From positions 2,678,501 to 2,742,500 of the forward strand of contig NZ_CP051131.1 of assembly GCF_013378075.1 (NCBI RefSeq): a stretch of DNA of 64,000 nt, read 5' to 3'. The stretch comes from Parasphingopyxis algicola. Lineage in GTDB: Bacteria > Pseudomonadota > Alphaproteobacteria > Sphingomonadales > Sphingomonadaceae. This document shows, piece after piece, positions 10,821-18,378 of the stretch (its first letter is position 1; each line of letters opens with the position of its first letter). Both the position numbers and the translations under genes were made by a program. The notes beneath the pieces are model-generated. The model was not told the origin of the DNA. It saw nothing but the letters and a program-made list of their open reading frames with translations, and searched no databases.

Positions 10821-11005
10821 TTTGTCAGACTCGACCTGGCGGTCGAGCGCGGCACCAGATTTTGGTTTGTCAGAACATTGCTGTCGCAATGTCGCCGCAC
10901 CGGCCCTCTCCCCCTCCCGGCCTCCCAACAGGGTATACTCAATGGGAGGCCGGGAGGGGGAGAGGGCCGGTGCGGCGCTCGACCGCCAGGTCGAGTCTGG
11001 CAAAG
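10821..11005. repeat. composite palindromic cassette, copy 1
   Basis: Two left modules (TTTGTCAGACTCGACCTGGC... and TTTGTCAGAACATTGCTGTC...) lead into a perfect 35-bp inverted repeat: arms 10893-10927 and 10943-10977, starting CGCCGCACCGGCC and ending GGCCTCCCA, with loop ACAGGGTATACTCAA. A right module CTCGACCGCCAGGTCGAG-TCTGGCAAA closes it. It fills the gap between 9879-10784 and the gene at 11121. Confidence 0.9.
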
Positions 11006-11120
11006 AAAGCGAGACCCACGAAAATTCCCCCAAACACCTCATCTTCCCCGCATTCGCTTTGACATTGATAGTCATTATCAATAAATCGAGAATCCATTCT
11101 CCAGCATGAAGGAAATTCCC

Positions 11121-11384
11121 ATGGCTTCGAAATTGCGGCGCACTTCCTATCTCTCGCGGCTCGGTGTCGGCACCGGTATCGGCGCGCTGGCGCTGGTCAC
11201 GGGCGCCTGTTCGCCGGGCGGCGAGAGCGTCAGCGACAGCGATCCGGGCGGCGACGTATCCGAGCCCAGCGAAGCGGCGGCGCCGGCCACCGACAGCGAT
11301 GTCGCCGGCCAGGATGTCGAGCCGGAAGCGGTCGAACAGGGCTCCACCGACACCGAAGGGGATGCGGCGACCGATAGCTATTAG
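11121..11384 (+). CDS. Tat-type lipoprotein related to the TDSDTG repeat family, 87 aa
   Basis: Start ATG 11121 after AAGGAA. The N-terminus (MASKLRRTSYLSRLG, GIGALALVTGAC) matches that of the cluster at 18379-20845: an RR motif, then GIGAL..VTG, then a lipobox cysteine as in the protein at 20174. The mature part is short, Asp/Glu/Ala-rich, with DSD and DTEGD remnants instead of full repeats. It therefore looks like a degenerate or minimal paralogue 7 kb from the main cluster. Export by the Tat route and lipidation are inferred from the signal. Function unknown. Confidence 0.7.
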   Translation: MASKLRRTSYLSRLGVGTGIGALALVTGACSPGGESVSDSDPGGDVSEPSEAAAPATDSDVAGQDVEPEAVEQGSTDTEGDAATDSY

Positions 11385-11605
11385 CGCCGGCGCGCGCCTC
11401 TTCACCCCGCGCTAACCACGCTTTCGATTGCGCTTGTCCGCGGGGGCCCCTATATGGGCCGCACTGCCGATGTCGCACGTGGCGACGGACTAAGGCGCCC
11501 GGCGCCCTCTATTCCCTCAATACTTCAGCATACAGACGCAGGCCGCGCCCGGTGTTCGGGCGGGGCTCACTTCCCCGTTTGGGGTTTAATAAAGGGAATA
11601 AGACT

Positions 11606-11812
11606 ATGCCGATTGGCAAGGTAAAATTTTTCAACGAACAGAAGGGCTATGGTTTCATCGAGCCCGAAGAGGGCGGCAATGACGCCTTCGTTCACATGAC
11701 CGCCGTCCAGGCCGCGGGGATGAGCACGCTGAAGGAAAACCAGCGCGTCTCCTACGAGCTCGAAGAGAGCCGCAACGGCAAGATGGCCGCGACGAACCTC
11801 GAAGAAGCCTAA
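11606..11812 (+). CDS. cold-shock domain protein, CspA family, 68 aa
   Basis: Full-length single cold-shock domain: MPIGKVKFFNEQKGYGFIEPEEGG with RNP1 (KGYGFIE) and RNP2 (DAFVHM). It binds single-stranded nucleic acid and acts as an RNA chaperone. ATG 11606 is preceded by AAAGGGA; the open frame upstream is not conserved. The 220 bases before the start hold no gene and could be the long leader typical of csp mRNAs. A strong intrinsic terminator follows at 11838. Confidence 0.97.
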   Translation: MPIGKVKFFNEQKGYGFIEPEEGGNDAFVHMTAVQAAGMSTLKENQRVSYELEESRNGKMAATNLEEA

Positions 11813-11837
11813 GCGCTTCCTCGACGCGAACGGAAAG

Positions 11838-11871
11838 GGCGGCGGAGCTTCGGTTCCGCCGCCTTTTTTTT
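11838..11871 (+). terminator. intrinsic terminator of the csp gene
   Basis: Perfect 9-bp stem GGCGGCGGA / TCCGCCGCC with loop GCTTCGGT, followed by eight T residues, 25 bases after the stop codon. Confidence 0.95.
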
Positions 11872-12142
11872 GTCAGACTCGACCTGTCGGTCGAGCGCGG
11901 CATATTTGTCTGTCAGAATTTCCCTATCGGGAAATCGCCGCACCGGGTTTTGATTTGTCAGAACATTGCTGTCGCAATGTCGCGGCACCGGCCCGCTCCC
12001 CCTCCCGGCCTCCCACAGGGTATACTCATTGGGAGGCCGGGAGGGGGAGCGGGCCGGTGTAGCGCCTGAGGCGAAGCCGAAGGTCTGACAAAAGAATCCC
12101 GGTGCGGCGACCTTGCGCAAGCCAGGTTCTGACAGACAAGAA
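11869..12142. repeat. composite palindromic cassette, copy 2
   Basis: Three left modules (stems CTCGACC/GGTCGAG, ATTTCCC/GGGAAAT, ACATTGC/GCAATGT), a 30-bp perfect core inverted repeat (11986-12015 and 12030-12059, GCTCCCCC type) with loop CAGGGTATACTCAT, then right modules ending CTGACAAAAG and CTGACAGACAAG. It begins in the T-run of the csp terminator and fills the gap to 12162. Confidence 0.9.
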
Positions 12143-12161
12143 GCCCGACAAACCGAACTCC

Positions 12162-13019
12162 TTACTCCACTCGCTCCGCCCGCCACCCGCTCTCGCCCAC
12201 CATCGCATCGCCCACCATCGCATCGTCCGCGACCCGGCCGCCGTAATTCTGCGCCCCGTTCCCGCCATCGAGGCGGAAGGCGATGCGGGGGCCGGTGAGG
12301 CGGCCCTCCGATATCGCGGCGGCGGTGCCATCGGCCAGGGTGGCGGTTCCGCTGAAGAACTGGAAGCTCTGCTCGAGGTCGAGCAGCGCCTCGCCCTCCG
12401 GTCCGGTCAGCCGCCAGCGGCCGTCGACCCGTGCCGGGACGATCCAGAGATAGGCATGGGCGCCGCCCGCCCGCACCTCGTCATCGGGCTGCCACGCGCC
12501 CATGTCGAAGGCATGGGAGACGACCCGCGCGCCGGGCCGCATCTCGGCCAGGATGCGCGGGCGCAGGCGCAGATTGACTTCGGGCAGCAGGAACATGGCC
12601 ACCACATCGGCATCGGCAATCGGCGTCTCGAACAGGTCTTCGGCGCGGAAGGCGGTGCGCTCCGCGACCCCGGCGACACGGGCATTGGCCTCGGCCTCGC
12701 GGACCAGCACCGGATCGATATCGACGCCGAGGCCGGAAGCGCCGAAATCGCGCGCCGCGGCGATCAGGATGCGGCCGTCCCCCGTGCCCAGGTCGATCAC
12801 GCGGTCGCCGGACCGGACCTGCGCCATGCGCAGCATCGCGGCGACCATCTCCGGGCGGGTTTCGGCATAGGGCACGTCGAGCGCGGGGGCGGGGCTGAAC
12901 AGCGTGTCGAGCGAGCAGCGCGCGCTGGTGACCGAGAGGCAGCGCATGCCGAGCAGCGCCGCGGCCGTGAGCAGCGCCGCGAGCCCGAGGCCGATCGCCC
13001 TTGCCTGCCAGCTGCCCAT
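12162..13019 (-). CDS. membrane-anchored class I SAM-dependent methyltransferase, 285 aa
   Basis: Start ATG 13019 after AGGAG; the frame extends far upstream but without quality. Residues 1-25 form one hydrophobic anchor (RAIGLGLAALLTAAALLGM). The methyltransferase core follows: motif I VIDLGTGDGRILIAAA, acidic loop GVDIDPVLV, then ADVVAMFLLPEVNLRLRPRIL and ARVVSHAFDM. The layout resembles DOT1/EEF1A lysine methyltransferase-like small enzymes that methylate proteins. The C-terminal 90 residues form a beta-rich extension (YLWIVPARVDGRWRLTGPEG). Substrate unknown. The gene is convergent with the cassette at 11869 and divergent from the CHRD gene at 13204. Confidence 0.8.
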   Translation of the reverse strand: MGSWQARAIGLGLAALLTAAALLGMRCLSVTSARCSLDTLFSPAPALDVPYAETRPEMVAAMLRMAQVRSGDRVIDLGTGDGRILIAAARDFGASGLGVDIDPVLVREAEANARVAGVAERTAFRAEDLFETPIADADVVAMFLLPEVNLRLRPRILAEMRPGARVVSHAFDMGAWQPDDEVRAGGAHAYLWIVPARVDGRWRLTGPEGEALLDLEQSFQFFSGTATLADGTAAAISEGRLTGPRIAFRLDGGNGAQNYGGRVADDAMVGDAMVGESGWRAERVE

Positions 13020-13203
13020 GCTCCGCTCCTGCCCGCCGGACGGCCCGGCCGTCGCCGACGGTAGCAGGGCGTCCGGGCCGGGGACAGGCCGGACATAGGG
13101 GGCACCGAATTCCCCTCCCGTCATACGCCGAAATGGGCTATATCGACCGCCTATCCGGGCGGCGGCGCGGGGCGGCCGCCTCGAACAGTCTGGGAGTGCG
13201 ATC

Positions 13204-13632
13204 ATGAACCGATCCTCATCGATCCTGCTGGGCGTGCTCGCGGTTGCGGTGTTCGCCATGCCGGCACAGGCGCAGGAATCCTACATGGCCGATCTGACCG
13301 GCGAGGCCGAGGTACCGGGGCCTGGCGATCCGGACGGTGCGGGAATCGCGACGCTCGACTGGAACACGATGAACGAAGAGCTCTGCTATGCGCTGGCCGT
13401 CGACTATGTCGATCCGGCGACCGCCGCGCATGTGCATCGCGGTGTCGCGGGCGAAAACGGGCCGCCCGTCATCACCTTGGAGACACCGGGCATCGACGGC
13501 GGTAGCGATGGCTGTGTCGAGATCAGCAACGCGCTGCGCACCGAGCTGCGCGAGAATCCGTCCGGCTTCTATGTTAACGTCCATAACGACGCCTATCCGG
13601 CGGGCGCGGTGCGCGGCCAGCTGGAACGATAG
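13204..13632 (+). CDS. exported CHRD-domain protein, 142 aa
   Basis: Signal peptide at residues 1-23 (SSILLGVLAVAVFAMPAQAQ). The rest is one CHRD domain: LTGEAEVPGPGDPDGAGIATL, AAHVHRG, GFYVNVHNDAYPAGAVRGQL, which are hallmark strings of this family, first seen in chordin. The biochemical role in bacteria is not established; the domain is exported and probably binds a ligand in the periplasm. It lies 24 bases before the next exported protein gene, so the two are likely co-transcribed. Confidence 0.9.
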   Translation: MNRSSSILLGVLAVAVFAMPAQAQESYMADLTGEAEVPGPGDPDGAGIATLDWNTMNEELCYALAVDYVDPATAAHVHRGVAGENGPPVITLETPGIDGGSDGCVEISNALRTELRENPSGFYVNVHNDAYPAGAVRGQLER

Positions 13633-13656
13633 ACACGCCATAAGGGGAGAGACGAT

Positions 13657-14271
13657 ATGGGGGCAATCAGGACAGGAGCCGCAGTCTTGGCGCTGGGGGC
13701 GCTGGGCATGCTGGCGACGGCAGCGCAGGCGGATCATCATGAGGGCGTCGAGGCGGCGGACGAGTGCCCGGGCGTAATCGACGAGGCCGGGCACGGCCCC
13801 GATCCGGGCAGCGCCGAATATGAAGCCGCCTGCCGGTATCAGCGCGATCTCGCCGCCGTCCGCGCGCATGGCGAACAGTGGAAGACGTTGTACGAAGCCG
13901 GGGACTTCGATGCGCTCGAAGCGCTCTACACGCCCGATGCGATCCTGATGACGGCGGGCGCGCCGCGGCTCGACGGGCCCGAAGCGATCGTCGGGCGGTT
14001 TCGGCAGAGCCATGCGGCCGGGTGGCGCGCGACGATCGATTTCCGCGAAGAGGATCTCGCGATCGACGGCGACCGGGCGGACCTGATCGCGCTCTACTGG
14101 ATGACGATCACACCGCCCGAGGGCGAGGCGATCGAGGCGAAGGGGCGCAGCTGGCTGACCTTCCGGCGTGGCGAGGACGGCGTCTGGCGGCTGTGGCGCG
14201 ACATGGACAATCGCGCGCCCGACGTGACCGCCGAGATGCGGCCGGGGCACGACAGCGCGGACGGGTCGTGA
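13657..14271 (+). CDS. exported SnoaL/DUF4440-like protein, 204 aa
   Basis: Signal peptide (VLALGALGMLATAAQA), then an NTF2-like fold visible as WKTLYEAGDFDALEALYTPDAILM, GPEAIVGRFRQ, the strands around DLIALYWMTI and RSWLTFRRGEDGVWRLWRDMDN. Members of this superfamily are diverse enzymes or binding proteins, so no reaction can be assigned. Stop TGA overlaps the GTG start of the GFA gene (GTGA), indicating translational coupling. Confidence 0.85.
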   Translation: MGAIRTGAAVLALGALGMLATAAQADHHEGVEAADECPGVIDEAGHGPDPGSAEYEAACRYQRDLAAVRAHGEQWKTLYEAGDFDALEALYTPDAILMTAGAPRLDGPEAIVGRFRQSHAAGWRATIDFREEDLAIDGDRADLIALYWMTITPPEGEAIEAKGRSWLTFRRGEDGVWRLWRDMDNRAPDVTAEMRPGHDSADGS

Positions 14272-14756
14272 CAACCGAAAATGCGGGCGGCTGCGCGTGT
14301 GGCGCCGTCCGCTACCGGCTCGCGAGCGCGCCGATGTTCGTCCATTGCTGCCACTGCACCGAGTGCCAGCGCCAGACGGGCAGCGCCTTCGCCGTCAACG
14401 CTATCATCGAAACCCGGCGGATCGAGCTGCTCGCCGGGACGGTGACCGAGCGGAGCCTTCCCACCGAAAGCGGGCGCGGCATCGATCTCGTGCAATGCGC
14501 GGCCTGCCATACGGGCCTCTGGACGCATTATGCGGGCGCGGGCCGGGTCTTCGCCTTCGTGCGGACCGGCACGCTCGACGATCCGTCCGCCTGCCCGCCC
14601 GACATCCATATCTATACGCGCAGCAAACAGCCCTGGGTCGTCCTGCCCGAGAGCGTACCGGCGGTGCCCGGCTATTACCGGACGGCCGATCTCTGGCCCG
14701 AGGACAGCCTGGCGCGCCGCGCGGCGGCGAAGGCGGCCGCGACCGGAGAAACCTAG
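14268..14756 (+). CDS. GFA-family (glutathione-dependent formaldehyde-activating-like) protein, 162 aa
   Basis: GTG start at 14268 overlaps the previous stop. Zinc ligands are present in the standard order: GGCACGAVRY, HCCHCTECQRQTGSAF and the later CAACHTGL pair, followed by DDPSACPPDIHIYTRSKQPW. Proteins of this family bind zinc; true glutathione-formaldehyde activity is rarely proved. Length is normal. The third gene of the 13204-14756 unit. Confidence 0.9.
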   Translation: MTTENAGGCACGAVRYRLASAPMFVHCCHCTECQRQTGSAFAVNAIIETRRIELLAGTVTERSLPTESGRGIDLVQCAACHTGLWTHYAGAGRVFAFVRTGTLDDPSACPPDIHIYTRSKQPWVVLPESVPAVPGYYRTADLWPEDSLARRAAAKAAATGET

Positions 14757-14800
14757 GGCGTATCGCGATCGGCTTGCCCCGAAACCGTTAGGGCTCAGGG

Positions 14801-15808
14801 CTAACGGTGTGATACTCCGATATCCTGAAGCAGCGCGCGCATCCGTTCGGCGAGCGCCGTCGCGCTGGTGAATGCCGCCTCGACCCGGCCATGGATGCAC
14901 CAGTCGCCGCAGGCCGCGAGGCGTTCGTCGGGATCGAGCAGCGCTTCTGAGCCCTCCTGCCGCGGCAGGTTCGCATAGCGCCAGCGGTGGAGCGCGATAT
15001 GCGCGGCCCCGGCCAGATCGTGCCCCGATATCCGGCTCGCCTCGGCGAGCAGATGCGCGGTCACCGTATCGGGATCATCCTCGAGATGCGCCTCGGCCCA
15101 GGCGTTGGTCGAATGGACAAGCAGCGACGGCGCGGTGTCGCGGCCCGGCTTGCTGCTGTTGACCGACATCCAGCTGATATCGGCATCGCCGACATGCGCG
15201 GCGTCCCAATCGACGGGCAGCGGATCCTCGAAACCCATCATCAGCGCATAACAGGCCCGCATATCCGGCGCGCCCATCGCGTCCCGATGGGCGAAAACGG
15301 ACGGCATCAGCGCGCGGCCCTGCGGCGCCGGCGCAGTCGACACGAACCAGTCGAAGCGGCCGAGCCGCGCGCCGTCTTCGGCGTTCAGCGCCCAGCCATC
15401 GCCGTCCCACTCCACCGTTGCGATGCGCGTCCCGAGCCGCACATCGAGATCCGCGGCCAGATACTTGGCCAGCGCGTTCATCTTCGGCGCACCGACATAA
15501 TGCGGGCGCTCCCCGTCCCATTGCCACTCCGCCGTCTGCTCGCCGCCGACGAACTCGGCGAACCGCGCATCCCAGCGCGCGACGGTGCCGCGTTCGATCA
15601 GCGGCGCGAGAAAGGCCTGGAACGCCTCGCTCTGCGCGGTGAAGAACTGGGCGCCGTGATCGAACTGCCAGGAATCGGCATAGCGGGTCGCCATGCGCCC
15701 GCCGACGCCGCGCGCCTTTTCGAACAGCGTGATCTCGGCCCGGTCCGCCAGCGCCCGGGCGAGGGCGAGGCCGGCGAGCCCGGCCCCGGCGATCGCGATC
15801 CGGGTCAT
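14801..15808 (-). CDS. renalase-like FAD-dependent oxidoreductase, 335 aa
   Basis: Start ATG 15808 (MTRIAIAGAGLAGLALARAL), giving the FAD-binding GxGxxG. Next come KARGVGGRMATRY and WQFDHGAQFFTA, the signature of the bacterial renalase/NAD(P)H-flavin amine-oxidase-like group. In characterised members the substrate is an aberrant NAD(P)H isomer; here it is inference. The start codon overlaps the upstream DUF3429 stop by ATGA, and that gene overlaps DUF2256, so the three form one operon. Confidence 0.88.
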   Translation of the reverse strand: MTRIAIAGAGLAGLALARALADRAEITLFEKARGVGGRMATRYADSWQFDHGAQFFTAQSEAFQAFLAPLIERGTVARWDARFAEFVGGEQTAEWQWDGERPHYVGAPKMNALAKYLAADLDVRLGTRIATVEWDGDGWALNAEDGARLGRFDWFVSTAPAPQGRALMPSVFAHRDAMGAPDMRACYALMMGFEDPLPVDWDAAHVGDADISWMSVNSSKPGRDTAPSLLVHSTNAWAEAHLEDDPDTVTAHLLAEASRISGHDLAGAAHIALHRWRYANLPRQEGSEALLDPDERLAACGDWCIHGRVEAAFTSATALAERMRALLQDIGVSHR

Positions 15809-16236
15809 GCGAATGCCGCCGTCACGAGCAGCGAGACGATCACGATCGCGGTCACGCCGACCCGCGTCCGCCAATAGCCGGGCGCGATATGATCGGCCTT
15901 GCGCAACCGCCGGTCGATCAGCAGCAGGATTGCGAACAGCGCCGCGAAGACGAGGAGCGCGCGCGAGACGGGCAGCAGCAGAAAGGCCAGCCAGCCGGTA
16001 ATCGCGATCGCATTGCTGGTCAGGAACAGGTTGATGCCGATCTCCTCGCCGGCCGCCAGATACTGTCCCCAATGCACGCCTGCCATGAACGAGACGATGG
16101 TCAGCGCCCAGGCGGCGACGATCAGCGGCGCGGGACCGAGGCCCGAGGCCGGATCGACGCCGGTTACGGCCAGCGCCGCGCCGGCGACGAATGGCAGCGC
16201 GCCGGCATAGGCGAGGGTCGCGCTGCGATCAGCCAT
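15805..16236 (-). CDS. DUF3429 integral membrane protein, 143 aa
   Basis: Short polytopic protein with four to five hydrophobic segments: LAYAGALPFVAGAALAVTG, PLIVAAWALTIVSFMAGVHWGQYL, LFLTSNAIAITGWLAFLLLP, ALLVFAALFAILLLIDRR and a last helix near the C-terminus. The FMAGVHWG string is characteristic of DUF3429. Function unknown. Start and stop both overlap neighbours (DUF2256 by 8 bases, renalase-like by 4). Confidence 0.88.
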   Translation of the reverse strand: MADRSATLAYAGALPFVAGAALAVTGVDPASGLGPAPLIVAAWALTIVSFMAGVHWGQYLAAGEEIGINLFLTSNAIAITGWLAFLLLPVSRALLVFAALFAILLLIDRRLRKADHIAPGYWRTRVGVTAIVIVSLLVTAAFA

Positions 16237-16381
16237 GGCCCGCCGCCCGGCTGGTGCGGTTTCGGCGGCAGCGATCCGAACAATATTTCACCTCGGGCCA
16301 GACCGCGCGCCATTTCTTGCGCCAGGCGAACGGCCGGCCGCAGGTCGCGCATATCTTGCTGTCGAGATCGCCCTTCTTCAC
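16229..16381 (-). CDS. DUF2256 small zinc-ribbon-like protein, 50 aa
   Basis: Translating the minus strand from GTG 16381 gives KKGDLDSKICATCGRPFAWRKKW and later KYCSDRCRR, the diagnostic CxxCGRPFxWRKKW and YCSxRC motifs of DUF2256. The four cysteines should bind one metal ion. It ends in the overlap ATGGCTGA with the DUF3429 start. In other bacteria DUF2256 genes are often near photolyase/cryptochrome-type flavoproteins; here the partner is a renalase-like flavoprotein. Function unknown. Confidence 0.9.
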   Translation of the reverse strand: MKKGDLDSKICATCGRPFAWRKKWRAVWPEVKYCSDRCRRNRTSRAAGHG

Positions 16382-16511
16382 GCGCGGGTCCCTAGCGCGT
16401 TGCCGAAGCTGGGGGAAGTTTGGAGGTAGGATGGCCGGGGCGGAGCCGATTAAGCCGCCACAAAGAGAATGGTGGTTATCCCGATCGGATATGGAGTCCG
16501 AAAACCACAGG

Positions 16512-16582
16512 CGTCATCCCAGCGAAGGCCGGAATCTCTTGCTGCCTATCGGCCTGAGATCCCAGCCTTCGCTGGGATGACG
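16512..16582. repeat. dispersed inverted repeat, CGTCATCCCAGCGAAGG type
   Basis: CGTCATCCCAGCGAAGGC at 16512 onward is inverted as GCCTTCGCTGGGATGACG ending at 16582, with GGAATCTC/GAGATCCC continuing the arms. This is a widespread proteobacterial intergenic repeat. It lies in the 718-base gene-free stretch 16382-17099; the bases before it (16405-16511) show nothing recognisable. Confidence 0.85.
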
Positions 16583-16630
16583 CGGAGGGATACATGTCCG
16601 AGCGATGCAAGTTCGAAAGATACAGGCGCC

Positions 16631-16668
16631 CAAAAGAAAATGGGGGCTGATCCGAAGATCAGCCCCCA
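16631..16668 (-). terminator. strong intrinsic terminator on the minus strand
   Basis: Perfect 12-bp stem TGGGGGCTGATC (16641-16652) and its complement (16657-16668) with tetraloop; read on the minus strand it is followed by TTTTCTTTTG. It ends whatever is transcribed leftward from the 16669-17100 stretch. Confidence 0.85.
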
Positions 16669-17020
16669 CTGCGCCGAGCGCCAGTTTGGATTGCCCGAGG
16701 GCTCTCCGCTCCGTGCTCAGGCACGGCAGACAGTTTCGATATTCGAGAACATCTCCGCTGTCCTAGGTGGTTTTCCAATCTATCCGCCTTGTCTTCGCTT
16801 GCACGATGACGGTGCGGTAAATCTTCCAAACACCCCGCTTTCCCTTCCACACTGCTTCGCTCGCGGTCTGCAGTCTTTCCGGTTCCGCGGTCTCCAGTTC
16901 TCGCTTCGGTCGTTGCCTTCCGTCGCTTTCCCTGTCGACAGATGAAAGGTGTCACGGCTTTCCGAGTCGTGCCAAGCAAAAAGCGACATGGAATTACGAG
17001 GATATCGGGGATAACTCGAT
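16669..17020 (-). ncRNA. possible structured non-coding RNA or long 3' leader region
   Basis: About 350 bases upstream of the minus-strand terminator contain no plausible protein in any frame but are rich in short inverted repeats, and read on the minus strand they are purine-rich with many GAAAG/GCGAAGC elements. An AT-rich stretch at about 17020-17060 could hold the promoter. I checked for RNase P, tmRNA and SRP RNA core motifs and found none. An alternative is that this is only the 3' untranslated tail of the cupin gene at 17100. Confidence 0.35.
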
Positions 17021-17099
17021 AAGCATATGATTCATAATATAAAATTCGGACCAATGAATCCTTGCTGCGCCTCATGCTGCGCAGCATTCCGCGTTCGAC

Positions 17100-17543
17100 T
17101 CAGCGATTGCCGGGCGACCAGCCTGGCGGCGCCAGGGTGAATCCGGCGAAATCGAATCCGGGAACGACGACGCAGCTGACCAGCGTGTAGCCGGCAGCGC
17201 CGTCGAGCGGTTCGGCGGCCTGCCAGTGATGGGGCGGAACGAGCGCCTGGGGCGCGTCGCCGGCGGTAACGTCGCCGCCGAGCCGGACCGTTTCGGGAGC
17301 GGCTGCGTCCGGGTCCGCGATATGGAGCGCGAGCGGATCGCCGCCATGCCAGAGCCAGAGTTCGGCCGCGTCGACGCGGTGCCAGTGCGATCGTTCGCCC
17401 GCCGCGAGCAGGAAGTGGATCGCCGTGCCCGCGGCCCGATCGCCCGCCTCGCTGACCGCGCGCCATGTCTCCCGATACCAGCCGCCTTCGGGATGGCGCT
17501 CGAGGCCAAGCGTTTCGCAAATCGCCTTTGCCGTTTCGTTCAT
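17100..17543 (-). CDS. DUF985-type cupin protein, 147 aa
   Basis: Start ATG 17543, with GGAGGAGGAG upstream. The family signature is clear: LGLERHPEGGWYRETWR, GTAIHFLLAAGERSHWHRVDAAELWLWHGGDPL, and VPPHHWQAAEP. DUF985 proteins are single-domain cupins whose ligand and reaction are largely unknown. Normal length. Confidence 0.9.
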   Translation of the reverse strand: MNETAKAICETLGLERHPEGGWYRETWRAVSEAGDRAAGTAIHFLLAAGERSHWHRVDAAELWLWHGGDPLALHIADPDAAAPETVRLGGDVTAGDAPQALVPPHHWQAAEPLDGAAGYTLVSCVVVPGFDFAGFTLAPPGWSPGNR

Positions 17544-17642
17544 GGCCGTCTCCTCCTCCCCGCCGCCGTTCAGCACAGGCTCATCTTGACTGCGCCATTC
17601 GCCCTAGCCGGGTCGCGCCGCTATGCCAAAGGAGCATTGCCG

Positions 17643-18188
17643 ATGCATGCGTCCCTATCGGCCTTGAGCGCGTTCTTGCTTGCCGCCGCGCCGGTCGCGG
17701 TGCACGCCGCCGGACCAGTTGCACCGATCGCGCCCGCCGCCAATCCGCAGATCGATTATCCGGCATTCGTCGCGATGGCCGCGGCCGTGCAGGAGGTGCG
17801 CGCGAGCCGGCTGCTCGATCTCGAGACGTTCCAGGAAATGGCCGGCGAACCCCGCGCGCTGCTGCTCGACGCGCGGTCCGCCGAAGCGTTCGCGCTGGGC
17901 CATATCGACGGCGCCGTCAACCTGCCGCTGCCCGACTTCACCGCCCGGAGCCTGGCGGAGACAATCGGGCCGGACGCGGACCGGCCGATCCTCATTTATT
18001 GCAACAACAATTTCGTCAACGATGTCGCGCCGGTCGTGCGCAAGGCGGTCGCGCTGGCGCTCAACATCCAGACGATGATCAATCTGCACGGCTATGGCTA
18101 TTCCAACGTCTACGAGCTGGGCGAGGCGGTCGATCTCGCCGATCCGCGGGTGCGGTGGGTCGCCGACGACCGGAGGGCGGAGAGCTGA
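17643..18188 (+). CDS. exported rhodanese-domain protein, 181 aa
   Basis: Start ATG 17643 after AAAGGAG. Signal peptide (ALSAFLLAAAPVAVHA), then a rhodanese domain: ALLLDARSAEAFALGHIDGAVNLPLPDF and the active-site loop ILIYCNNNFVND, with the catalytic cysteine present. Periplasmic sulfurtransferase or redox-active single-domain rhodanese. It precedes the repeat-protein cluster by 190 bases on the same strand; a link is possible but not shown. Confidence 0.9.
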   Translation: MHASLSALSAFLLAAAPVAVHAAGPVAPIAPAANPQIDYPAFVAMAAAVQEVRASRLLDLETFQEMAGEPRALLLDARSAEAFALGHIDGAVNLPLPDFTARSLAETIGPDADRPILIYCNNNFVNDVAPVVRKAVALALNIQTMINLHGYGYSNVYELGEAVDLADPRVRWVADDRRAES

Positions 18189-18378
18189 CGGGCAAGAATT
18201 TCGGGTCGCGAGGGTCGAGCGTACGGGGTCGCACATACGTCGTTGCGATGCCGTAACAAATAGGAGAAAGGTGCCGTGTTGCGAGCGATTATCATTAAGA
18301 GAATGTTTTTTGACAGGTTCGGGCAGGAAGGTTACATCCGGAGCCCGGGCGCGCGTAATTTTGTTTGGGGAGGGGCAA

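Noticed and set aside
10821-11005. CRISPR array
   Set aside because: The repeated units are hairpin modules in inverted pairs with no spacers of constant length, and no cas genes are nearby.
14801-16072. 423-residue version of the renalase-like protein
   Set aside because: The extra N-terminal residues are the antisense-frame shadow of DUF3429; the FAD loop begins right after ATG 15808.
16669-17020. RNase P RNA or SRP RNA
   Set aside because: The GAGGAAAGTC core of RNase P and the conserved SRP loop are absent.
16659-17087. 142-residue minus-strand protein
   Set aside because: Sequence is Arg/Gly/Glu-rich without structure pattern, and the DNA is dominated by short hairpins; a non-coding reading is more plausible.
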